Of a stretch of 64,000 nucleotides of DNA, positions 13,701-24,822 are shown one piece after another; the stretch's first letter is position 1, and each line of letters starts with the position of its first letter. Position numbers and translations under genes: made by a program. Source of the stretch: Pyronema omphalodes (Eukaryota > Ascomycota > Pezizomycetes > Pezizales > Pyronemataceae); NCBI GenBank assembly GCA_024516155.1, contig JAJJXM010000003.1, forward strand, positions 1,178,001 to 1,242,000, in the 5' to 3' direction. Below the pieces are notes generated by a model. The model was not told where the DNA came from and searched no databases. It was given only the letters and a program-made list of their open reading frames with translations.

Positions 13701-16700
13701 CCAATCCAATAAACGTAACAATCTGTTCCTTCGCCTCAGAAGAGTGACGAATAACCATAGTCACCGCATCCCTGACATCCCGAACTTCCTTTGCCACAGT
13801 ATTAATCTCATCCAACTCTACTCTCAAACCTCTGATTTTAACCTGATCATCTTTTCTTCCAATAAACTCAAACGAACCATCTCCCAGCATACGAATAACA
13901 TCTCCCGTCAAATAGTATCGTTCTCCCAGAAGCGTAACGAATCGAGCCTCGGTAAGAACAGGGTTATTATGGTATTCTCTGGCGACCTGAGAACCACCGA
14001 TACAAAGCTCACCGGCTCCGTAAACAGGAACTAGCTGACCAGCTGGGTTAACGACCAAGAAACTAGTCGTCTCGAAAGGCTTTCCGATATTGGCAGATTT
14101 AACGGCAGGAGAAACAGGTACGATAGTTACGCACATCGCCGCCTCTGTGGGTCCGTAGGAGTTCACACATCTTCCTGCCCAGTCATTTGAAAGTTTCTGG
14201 GGCATTGCTTCTCCGATGCAGTAAAGCAGCTCAACATCCGGTAAGTTCTCTGCAGTTAGAGTCGCCGCAACAGTGGGTGTAAGATCTAACATGGTTACGC
14301 CGAGCTTAGTGATAGTAGCCTCAAGCTCGCCGAGAAGATGTTTCTTGCTTGCTGAACAAAGCGTGAAACCGTAGCGAAGTGCCATGAAGATATCATAATA
14401 GCACATATCGAACGTAGTAGCAGCAAACTGTAACAACCTACTCTCCTTCTTCCATGGAATCAGAGTACGGGAGGCTTCGAAGGTCTGTACTGCATTCCTG
14501 TGTTCCAACGATACAGCCTTCGGAAGACCGGTGGAACCGGAGGTGTAAATTCTGTATGCCAAATGTCTCGGCTCAAGGTCGGGAAGAACTGGGTTCTCAC
14601 AGTTAGCATCGGGGGATTGACATACCTCAGTAGGGATGATGATATCAACATCTAGCCCGGCCAAATCTTCCGCAGCGTTGCCGGTGATCGCGAGAATCTT
14701 CTTCGCCTGCAGTTCCTCAATCATGAACTTCTTGCGGCTGGCAGGCAGGGAGGGATCAATGGGAGTGAATGCAGCTCCAGCTTTAAGGATAGCAAGAACG
14801 CAGATGTAGTACAAAGGCGACTTCTCAATCCAAATTGGCACTGCCTCATCACGAGTGATACCAAGTGAGAGGAGATGGTGAGCCAACTTATTCGCTTGAG
14901 CATTCAGCTCGGCAAAAGTGAATTGAGTGATAGAGCCATTATCTTCCAAATATTCCAAGGCGATATGATCGGGAATATCACGGGCGTTAGTCTCAAAGTC
15001 AGTATGAAGAAGCCCAGGTGCAGCAGCCTCCAAAACGGTGGGGTGCTGGTTGGAGATCGACAAAAGCGAAGCATCAAAACCGGAAAGATCCAAAGCAAGA
15101 CCCTCAGTGTTCTGAAGCGCAGACTTAATAGCCCCATCAAAGTGGGCAAGGAGGATAGAGATATTTTCCTCAAGTACCACATTCCTGTAGCTTCGTTAAA
15201 CCTGCCAAAAGACTCAGAAAAGATGGAAATACTACTTACCTGCGGAAATGCATCACGATCTCCAACTGATCCTTCTGCTTGTTGGGAACTAATTCAACAA
15301 CAGCGGAGAACTATTTACCACAATCAGTATCAATCACATCATCGAGGCCGGGGGCAGGACGGTACTCACATCCATTTCTCCCCTATCTTCCATCTCCTCC
15401 CACAAGCTTCCCGCCTTCTCACCTCCAACACTCTGCAAAATAAACAACGTATCAAACAACTGAGCCCCCTCCGTCTTCATAACACCCATGATTCTTCTCA
15501 GCGGTGTAAGTTGATACGGCATGGCATCATTGTTCATATCCATCAACTTATTGACAACATCCCCAGTAGTTTCCTCAGCAGATACTGTAACACGTAAAGG
15601 AATAGTGTTGAAGCAAGGTGCAATGATCCCCTCGACTCCATCCACAGGAATAGTACGGCCGGAAACAACGTTTCCGAAGCACACATCCTGTTCCCCGGTG
15701 TAAACAGAGAGCAAGCGAGCCCAGGCGGATTGACCGAGAGCCAGGAGGGAGGTACTCAACTCCTGACATCCAGCAGTGATAGTAGATAGCGGAATAGAGG
15801 AAGCAACACGTTGAGAAGTCATTCCAGAAAGTTCCTTTCTCGCAGCGTTGCTCTTACCCGTAAGATCCGGGAAAGAAGTAGGTTCAAGACCAGCGAGAGT
15901 TTGCTTCCAGAAATCATCTGCCTTCTCCATATCCACACTCTCCATATACGCCAGGTAAGCATCGAAAGGTGCCAAGTTAAAGGTGATATCAGCGTCATTG
16001 TATGCTTTCTGGACATTCTCAAGCAACAAATCCATAGCGAATCCATCATAGAGAGAGTGGTGGAAACTCATGACTAGTCTCGTCTCCTTTTCTGCCTTGA
16101 AAACTCCGAAAGCATAGGGAGGTCTGGTAATATCCATACCCTCAGATACCTGCGTAATATGCTCCTCGATCCTGCTCTTCATTCCCTCCTCCGTAACGTC
16201 GTAGGAAGACCAAGCGAGCTGATGGGAGTTGACAACGACCTGAGCAAAAGCATGGCGAGGGTGGGAGGTGACAGCGAAACAGGTCCGAAGAATCTCATGA
16301 GTCTCCACAAGCTTCGACCAAGCAGCATGAAGACGCGAGGGGTCCGCATGCAAGGTGAAAATCGTATGGTTATAGTAAGTCCGTGGGTCGGCTCCGACTT
16401 TCGAGGATAGGGTAGATTCTTGAAGGGGGGTACAGGGGAGAATTTTCTGAATTTCGCTTTCCTGATACTTCAACTGCTCCAACACGCTCTCCTTGACAGA
16501 CGTAGAGAACTCAGCCAATGCAGCAACTCCGAAATCGACAGAGTTTGAAACTTCCTTTTGTTCATCCTCAGAGACAAGACGAGCAAGAGAAGAAATCTTT
16601 GCATTCTTCATGATCTGAGAAATATCCAATCTCTGGAAACCAGCAGCCTTTAGCTGAATAGAAAGCTGAATAGCAGAGATACTGTCGAGTCCAAGATTAA

Positions 16701-19700
16701 AAATGCTAGTGTTGCGACCAACAGTGTCGAGATCCGCATGAGCAACCTTAGCCACAACAGCAGCAACAGTTCTCTCAGTCTCAGTCCACTCTTCACCATC
16801 CTCCTCAACCCCACCACCGGAAAAGAGATCCAAAGATTCCGAGTCCAAAGAAAGGAAGCTGCTAGTAAGGATGCGCTTATCAGTTTTACCCTGTACAGTC
16901 ATCGGAATCTCCGAAACGGCGATGATGCTATTAGGGACCATGTACGCTGGTACAAACTCTGGCACAATCTTGAAAAGGCGGTTAACAGTGTCCCTAACCT
17001 CCCTCGCATCTACCACCGCAAACTCGCTCTTCTGAAACTCCGTTGGAACAACAAACGAAACGAGCTGCGGGGAGTTGTCCTTATTGATAACCAGAGTAAC
17101 AGCATCAACAACCACCGAACGATCCTTAAGAAGAATACTGTTAATTTCTCCCAACTCAATACGCTGACCACGGATTTTGACTTGATCATCCTGTCGTCCC
17201 TGGAAGATAATATCATCATTCGGTAGAATCCTTCCCATATCTCCAGATCTATAAATCCGTCCATAAACCGGATGCGTCATGAACTTTCTAGCAGTGAGTT
17301 CCGGCATGTCAAGGTAACCCCTACAAACCTGAACTCCTCCAAAGCAAAGCTCACCGACACTTCCAGCCGGCAAGAGAACGAGCTCTTCCTCATCAGCCGC
17401 CACGACAAAAGCCGATGTGTTAGCGAAAGGAGGTCCGATATTACTGATATCATGAGCCGATTCCACAGCCGGGTTGACAGTACAGATATTTGTAGTCTCA
17501 GAGGGTCCATATCCTTGCCATAATCCATGACCTGCCCAATCATTAAACACCTTCTTCGTCACAGCTTCTCCGGAGGTAACCAAGAACTCCACTCTGGGTA
17601 CATTCTCAGGCCTCATGAGAGCTGCAACGGTCGGTGTCATAGAAAGGTGGGTTACATGCATAGCATTCACTGCCTCCTCCATGTTACGGAGTAACACATC
17701 TTTAGTAGCAGAGGACAAAACCATTCCACGGTGCCAGGCGAAGAAAATCTCAAAGACTGATACGTCGAAAGCGATGTTACAGAACTGCAACAGGCGCTTT
17801 CCCGGGGCGGTGGGGTACATCTCAGCCAAGACATCAAGCATTCCAACAGCCTGTTCATGCTCAACCAAAACACCCTTTGGAACACCAGTTGATCCGGAGG
17901 TAAAGACAGCGTATGCCAGTCCCTTGGATGAAGCTTCAATACCGAGGTTTTCATCCGGAAACTCGCTAAGGTCAAGAGAAAAGATATTGATCATCTCAAC
18001 GCCATCAATATCTCCAAGTCTCTCGATAAGGTCGGGGGTAGCGAGCAATATCTTTACTCCTGCTGCTTGTATAATAGTCCTTGCACGCTCAGTGGGAGTC
18101 TCGTGTTGGAGAGGTAGGTATCCGGCCCCCGCTTTAACGGTAGCCAAAATTGCAACATAACAAAACAATGACTTTTCCATGAAAACGGCGACGAGTTCAT
18201 CCGGCTTCACGCCACGGGAAACAAGAGCACGAGCCAACTGGTTGGAGGCACAGTTCAACTGCGTGTAGGTGAGTGGGATTGTTTCCGCCTGTCCATCGTG
18301 GATGTCGAGAGTCATTTCCAACGCAACATGGTCCGGGTAAGCAGCCGCCGAGTCTTCGAAGCAAGTAGCCAAAGTTCTAGTGGAAGGCTGAGGGATAAGC
18401 TCAGGGAATGGGTTGGCGATAGATAGAACCTCAGCGGGAGCCCCCGCGAGCAGCTGCTTGAAAGTTCCAGTCGGGTTATTGGAGATGGCAGAGATCAGAT
18501 GCGAGAGCTGGGCTAAGATGGAGTCCACCTGTTTAGTCGGCAAAATCTCCTCCTTGTAAGTAGCTCTGATCTTAATCTCGTCACCAACTGGCTCAATTTC
18601 CAACAAAAGCGTAAACTATTTCATTTCAAAGTCAGCATCACGTCATATCATTAAAGGCCTTGGCGTTGGCGCTCACCTCGAGCTTATCTCTCGATTCCAA
18701 AATTTCGAGGCCATCAGCTGCTCTTTCGTTCGCAGTCTGCTGCCATACAATAAGAGTATCAAAAGCTCCCTCCTCTCCACACTTCTTACGGATCTCTCTG
18801 AGTCCAATGCTGTGCTCCAAAAGTGACCGGTTAAACTCGTGACAAGACTTGAGAACATCGCCAGCAACGGTATTGAGTCCAAGATTCTGCACTCTCACAG
18901 GAAGCGTCAAAATAGTAGGGCCAGAGATTCTCTCGATTCCTTCCACAGCCACAGTTCGGCCGGACGATACGGTACCAAACACAATATCATCTTTGCCAGT
19001 GTAAGAGGACAGGAGGTAAGCCCATGCAGCTTGTACCAAAACCTGGTTGGAGACACCTAGTTGCTTAGCCGCCGCTTCGAGCTGGTGACGGGAGCTGGTA
19101 AGGGTTGAACCCTTCACGCCTACTCCCGGAGGAATGTCGTGGCGCCCGTGGAAAGAGGGTAAGCGGGTTGAGCCAGCGCCGGATAGGGTTGCGCCCCAGA
19201 AGTCGGTTGCTAGTTCGAGCGCCGAGGTAGAGCGGGAAAGCTCATAATGGACTACGCTACGGTACTGAGGACATTGAGGTAGCTCAACGCCACGTAGGAG
19301 GAGTTGAAGGTCGGACAACAAGTTCTCGAAGGACCATCCATCGTAAAGTGCATGGTGAATGTAGAAGCCCAAAGTCTTCTTCTCCTCCTCAACCAATAGC
19401 GCAGCTTTGAAGGGAGCATCAAGAAGCTGATCTAAAGTCAAAGACCACTCTTGCTTCAATTCATTGACAACAGCAAACTGCGAAGATGAGGCAGATGTAT
19501 AAACAACCTGCGCGAACCCTTCTTCTAAAGCAATGAATCCAGTTCTCAAGATCTCATGAGCAGAGATAAGCCTCTCAATCGACTCCTGAATGTCCTCAAC
19601 TGAAGCCTCAGAAGGAAGGGAAACGGAGATGAAGTTACAGTAAGCCTTATCATGTCTTGCAGTTTCCGCGATCATAGCCGCCTGGAGTGAAGTACAAGGA

Positions 19701-22159
19701 ATGACATCCTGCACAAGCGCTTTCAGCTCTTCCGGGAGCTTTGCATAGCCGGCTGCGTGAACAGCGGCGAAGCGAGCAGTGACAGCCTCGCTGGAAGCAT
19801 CGGAATCGGAGGTAAGAGCGGAGGAAGAAATCGATGAGGAAATTCCAGAGATAGAGTCGGACTTGACGATATCGATGACCTCCACCTTCAAACCCTTTGC
19901 ACGGAGCTTGGATACAAGACGAATAGCCTGCAAGGAATCCAATCCCTGAGCTACCAAGGATGCATCCTTCGCTGGTTTCCTTCCCAAGAGCTCCTGGACA
20001 CATCCGGCTACCGCTTCTTCGGTCTCAGTAAGCTGCTCCTCGGTGGAGGAGGTTCTGGATGCAGAAGCGGCGATGTAGTCGGCGTCAAGGCGTTTGCGGT
20101 CTGCTTTGCCTGAGGCCAACCTAGGCAGATCGGAAAAGAAAACAACATCACCAGGCACCATGAAACCAGGTAGCCACAGCTTACAGGTCTCCTTCACCTC
20201 GTCCATCGTAACTTCCACGCCAGCGGTCGTAGAGACATACGCAACCAGCGATCCTTCAACCACCGACGTAACAGCCGCTTTAATCCCAGGAGTCTTCAAT
20301 ATAACAGCTTCGATTTCTCCCAACTCCACTCTCTGACCCCTAAGCTTCACCTGACCACTAGCAACTCGGCCCAAACACTCCATAGTTCCATCCACCAATA
20401 TCCTTGCACGATCTCCAGTGCGATAAAGGCGTCCATACTGTGCCGTCTCGATAAATGCCTTGGATGTGAGGTCGGGTCGGTTCAAGTATCCGTCCGCAAG
20501 CTGGTGTCCTCCAACTGCTAACTCGCCCACCCATCCCGTCGGCAATACCTCAACATCCCCATCCTCAGTGGGGTCCATGGAGACGACAAAGCAAGAAACG
20601 GTGCTCAGCGGGATTCCGATGTTGCCAACCTTTGAGTCCTTGTGGAAGTCCGGGGCCAGCGTACAGTGGATAGCAGCCTCAGTAGGTCCATACATTCCCT
20701 GGAGCGCTCCTCCCGCCCACTCGTTCACCAAGCCTTGGGTAAGCATCTCTCCAATGGTCAACAAGTACTTCAGACCAGGGACCTTGTCTCTCGGCCCCAA
20801 CAATTCATTCGCTACTGTTGGGGTGAGTTCGATGGCATCTACTTCAAGCCGGTTGATAGTGCCAGGGAGGTCAGTAAGGAGGATACTGCGTGCACATCCA
20901 ACGAGGGTGCTTGAGCGGAAGAGGGGGAAGAACGTGTCGAAAACTGAGACATCGAAAGTCGGGGCGGCGAATTGGAGGAAGCGGGAGAATGGGGGGATAT
21001 GAGGGTTATGGGAGAGGAACGATTGGGCTGCGGCAGTGTGGGAAATCGTTACACCCTTGGGAGCACCGGTGGAGCCGGAGGTGAACATTATGTAGGCTGC
21101 ATCTTTTGGTTCAATGCTTGGGGGAACAAACTCCTCTGTCTCCTCGAAAGCAAGTAGAGATGAAAGGTCAGAGGCTTCAAAGGTTATGATTTTAGGAGCT
21201 CCCTCCCAAGAAAATACGGAAAGGAAGTCGGAGTTTGTGAGAACTACTCCGGCTCCAACTTCACCGGCAACAAACTTCACTCTCTCCAGTGGTGCGTCCA
21301 AGTTGAGAGGAACAAACGCAGCGCCTGCTTTCAGGATTGCTACTTGAGCCACATAAAGCTCGGGACTCTGCGGCAGAAGGATGGGAATATTTCTCGTCTT
21401 TGCCTCAGTAGCTGCTAATGCCTGGCAAATTTGCGCAGCAAGCTTATCTGAGACTGCATGAAGCTCTGCATATGAGAGTTTTGTCCTAGATTCGTCGGCA
21501 TTTAAGAAGTCCAAGGCTAATGCCTCGGGACAGGAACTGGGGATGAGGTCATGGAGTAGCTCGGGGCCTTCGAGCTTCTGGGGGTGAGGGTTGAGTATTG
21601 ACAGCTCCGGTCCGTCTTTAGGAAAAGATATTTTGCTCTCCGGGCTCGTAGGCGAAGAGGACAGAATATGTGCAAGCTGGGCAGCGATGTTCTCGAGCTG
21701 CTTCTGGGGCACGACAGATGAGGTGGCCCAGAGATATGCCATGCCGGCATCAAGATCGGGGTGGACTGAGAGATAGGCATTGGCATCTCTTGGGGAATCC
21801 TGTTCGTAGCATTTTAATTAGTTTCATACACCTTCAATTCTCTCCATTGAGTTCGAACTTACCTTCAAAAAGTAAATAGCAGTACCTCTTTCTGAGATAC
21901 TCTCAGAAACTGCTTGTTCCGTTATGGCATTGGTGGAGAAATCAACTTCCACCACAGTCTCAGAGTCGAGAGAGAAGCTGATGGCATCAGAAGATGTATA
22001 TCCTCGTAGCAAATGCGCCCAAGAGAGTAGTATTGTCTCTCGTGAAACATCCCGGGGAAGCTGGAATGAGGTATTCGTGGTGCTGCTGTTCGAATCTATC
22101 GAAACTGCCGTGCTGCTGAGGTTGGGGAACGGTGTGGAGGTGGAGGTTGGTGACACCAT
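4763..22159 (-). CDS. NPS2: Ferrichrome-type siderophore non-ribosomal peptide synthetase, (ATC)4-(TC)2
   Basis: Nine exons: 22159-21863, 21799-18677, 18615-15370, 15310-15240, 15184-13279, 13221-10865, 10805-8672, 8600-6993 and 6940-4763. Together they give 16,920 nt, an exact multiple of three, or 5,639 aa. Domains by approximate residue: short C-like N-terminus 20-160; A1 178-675; T1 Ser 721; C1 (HHALYDG at 914); A2 1216-1745; T2 Ser 1785; C2 (HHSLYDG at about 1990); A3 2270-2800; T3 Ser about 2856; C3 (HHALYDA at about 3064); A4 3370-3890; T4 Ser 3948; C4 (FHALYDG at about 4159); T5 Ser about 4493; C5 (SHALYDG at about 4696); A-domain remnant 4985-5075; T6 Ser about 5125; C6 (HHALYDG at about 5333). 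There is no thioesterase, so the last C domain probably cyclises the product, as established for this family. Extra T-C pairs after the last A domain are the known means of loading acyl-hydroxyornithine three times. Product inferred: a cyclic hexapeptide hydroxamate such as ferrichrome or ferricrocin; the exact residues are unknown. The symbol is by architecture only (sidC is the Aspergillus counterpart). Confidence 0.95.
6460..6720 (-). other. Degenerate adenylation C-terminal subdomain inside the NRPS
   Basis: Between C5 and T6 the protein (about residues 4985-5075) keeps the outline of the small C-terminal lobe of an A domain: a segment like motif A8 (NGVRVDLDDI), a LPYWSLPRFVIP stretch like the usual LPxYMVPxxxxP, and an A10-like FLGGRVDREKL. 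The catalytic A10 lysine (GK in active domains) is Arg, and the whole nucleotide-binding N-lobe is missing, so it cannot adenylate. It is a remnant of a lost fifth A domain. Confidence 0.75.
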
Positions 22160-23750
22160 TGTGGGTTGCGGAATTGATCAACGTTGCAAAACTTTTGTGT
22201 ATATTTCGAGTTGTACTGAGTACGAATTGGATAAACAGTATTCGACAGATTGAGGCTATTCTGAGATACGTATTCTGAAATTTTTTGTTGCGGCGGGTAT
22301 ATTCGACGCGCGCGTTGGTGAGGGGAAAGTATCAATATCTTACTGCTACCCCGCAGTGTTATCTCGATGTAGGGATCGTATCAACGAATTGTATCTCACA
22401 ATTCCAGATGTCGAAGGAGAGTAAACAGAAAAAAGCGTAAGCTGGAAGCTTCAACGAAGGTCAAGCAGCAGAAAAAGAAAGAACAGCCGCAGTTCAACAG
22501 TCGAACTGAGAAATTCAACAATCCACAGCAAGCATAAAGCGGGGAGCTCGAAGAAGCTGAGACTCTTAGTTCGCAAGTCGCTCTTAGTCGACGTAGTTCG
22601 TCATCGATACGCGAACGAGCAGTGCCTGAAAATTATTTCCGGGACTAGCTAGACTGGGTTGGGTTTCAATTACCCCTCTGAGAAGACGAAACAACCATCA
22701 CGACTCTCATCAACGGCAACCCGGATGGCTTCCACCGCTACAGACGACCGTGATGCAGATCGAGATGCAATCATCTGATGCAAACGAACACGAAACACAC
22801 ACTCTCTCTTCCCCTCCGCTGAAGGCCGAAGACCACCCCCCCACGCTCCACCGGACCTTTGGAATTACGGCATCCTGATCCTAATCCCCGGAATCCTCCC
22901 GTCCTGCTGCAAGCCGCGACACAGGGAAGAAATTTTATCAGATCCTTAGATAGGCCCAATTTGATCAGCAGTGGGAAATGACTCGGCGTAGAGGAGAGAA
23001 ACACACGCACGCCAGGTCGCCACCGAATCGAGAACCGACTGTCGGAGTTTGATGAGCCGTGGCCGTGACGATGGCTAATGCATATCAGATCGAGGTGGAA
23101 TCTGGATGAGTGGCATCCAAGATATGATTGATTAGACAAGGATTAATCTGATTGATGGATGCATCAGATAAAAGTTGAAGGACTGCATAAGGGCGTCGCG
23201 AGAAAAAGAACTCAGACTAGAACAAAAGAGGAACCGTGAAAAGCGAGCGAGCTCCGAGGCGAACTAAGGTACCCGCTAAGGAATTGAGTTGAGTTGACTT
23301 GGAGCTAATTGTGCTAGATTATCTTGGCGAGAAAACTTATCAGATCCTTGAACAACCTCCCTCGCTCACGCCGGCGGAACACGACGGACAGAACGAGATC
23401 ATCAGAACTCAACCGACTTCTATATAGGCCATCTAGACGTTCCACGGCAGGAACATTTGTCTTGGAGACACGGGTTCTTATCAATCAAATCGTTCATTGA
23501 CAGTCCTCAAATCTTAATCGATTTTTATCAGATCAGAATTTTCACGGGGCATACCCGATGGACGTCAAAATGAGGAGCCGAGTCGGAGTTTCACGCGCAC
23601 TCCACATCACAATTTCGATCAGCCATACCTTAGCAGAATGTGGCTTTTGAAGGAAGCTGCACTACACAGCTTGGTAGCTTGGCCGGCGCGTTTCGACCAT
23701 ACATGCCAGGAACCCCGCCGGCGACTTGCGGGGTTTTTCGATGGAAAAAT

Positions 23751-23769
23751 TTTATCTGATCCGTCTACA
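23751..23769. repeat. 19-bp direct repeat containing a GATA site, left copy
   Basis: The 19 bases at 23751-23769 recur identically at 24231-24249. Each copy holds TTATCTGATCC, and the pair brackets the MITE at a 480-bp spacing. Confidence 0.9.
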
Positions 23770-23808
23770 TGAACCAAATATGGAAATTCGACTTCACAAG
23801 TTTCGCTA

Positions 23809-24164
23809 CAGTCGAACCTCTTTATAAGAGTACGCTGGGACCGGAGAAGTGTACTCTTATAATGACGAAACTCTTCGGGAGAGGTTGGCTTGGCGCGAGT
23901 GACTGCTTGAGACCCGGCGCGCTGGGGGTGGTGTGTACCGCTCCTCAGCCCCCTGGCACGAGTAGACCCTGCTTAAGGCCAGGCGTGCACCTTCTCCCAT
24001 ACCTCTATCTTAAGAGTATACTAACAATTTTTCGCATTTCCTTAAGAGTATTTTAGTATCGAGGTTACTCTTATTTCCCATCCAAAACTCGTCGGGACCA
24101 CGGCTATGCACTCTTATGAAGAGGTTATTCTTATAATTGGTACGCTTATAAAAAGGTTCGACTG
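23809..24164. mobile_element. MITE of pogo/Fot (Tc1-mariner) type
   Basis: A 356-bp element with terminal inverted repeats of about 25 bp: the left end reads CAGTCGAACCTCTTTATAAG, and the right end is its complement with two mismatches in the first 25 bases. It is flanked by TA on both sides (23807-23808 and 24165-24166), the target duplication of Tc1/mariner elements. Subterminal copies of CTCTTAT occur in both orientations, and the centre is GC-rich. It has no transposase frame, so it is non-autonomous. The CAGTCGAACCTC start resembles pogo/Fot termini. Confidence 0.85.
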
Positions 24165-24230
24165 TACCTTTACTTCCGCGGGAGCTACCTAACCCCATCT
24201 AAAACGATAGGCCCTGAAGGAATGAAATTT

Positions 24231-24249
24231 TTTATCTGATCCGTCTACA
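24231..24249. repeat. 19-bp direct repeat containing a GATA site, right copy
   Basis: Identical to 23751-23769. The bases just outside also resemble each other (T-rich before, a short A-rich stretch after), which suggests a longer, decayed duplication. Confidence 0.9.
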
Positions 24250-24822
24250 AGCACCGAATTCAGACAAAGCTGCTCCGAAGTTCAAGCAACTGCGGGAACT
24301 ACCAACCTCATGGAACAACGGGGTTTGGGGATGATGAGAACTTTGACAAACATGGACATCCGTCCACCCAGAGTTGGCAAAGGTCGGTGCATCCCGAGGC
24401 ATATTTCCCTGCCCCACGGTTTCCGTAGAGCACCTTCCGAATGATAGCCTTCAGGTTATGGAACCTGGATCCCTGGAAGAATTATCTAATTTGAAGGATC
24501 TGATAACCTTGTTCACTCAATTCCTAAGGTTGATACCACCACAGGAGCAGCTTGTGAATTCTGAGTCTAGCTATCCTCTCGAATTACGTTTTTCCTTCAG
24601 GAACCAATTTCGTCCTGTACACCTCTTCTCTTCCTCACAATCATCTCGCGTGACTCCCTTCATCCTTGATTGTCACTCCGATACCTTGTGCCCCAGCTTT
24701 CTCTTTGCTCATGTTTGAAGCTGTTATTTGATACGCCGTCCAGCTGATATCAGATCCGCCTCGATAATCATCATCCATTCCATTCTATCCTACAGCGCCT
24801 GCCGTGCGCACGAGCAGAAATA

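Larger units (their letters stand above)
22160..24822. promoter_or_regulatory. Divergent NRPS/ABC-transporter promoter region with seven ATCWGATAA sites
   Basis: Seven exact matches to ATCWGATAA on either strand at 22935-22943, 23163-23171, 23337-23345, 23525-23533, 23752-23760, 24232-24240 and 24498-24506. Five of them extend to TTATCWGATCC. This is the known high-affinity consensus of iron-sensing fungal GATA repressors (SreA, SRE, Urbs1, Fep1), so both flanking genes are probably repressed when iron is plentiful. Imperfect matches (for example at about 23084 and 24748) add to the density. The open frames in this region look non-coding. A MITE lies at 23809-24164. Confidence 0.85.

Noticed and set aside
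24374..24718. 114-codon frame directly upstream of the ABC transporter
   Set aside because: It overlaps a GATA site and the expected 5' leader and has no recognisable product.
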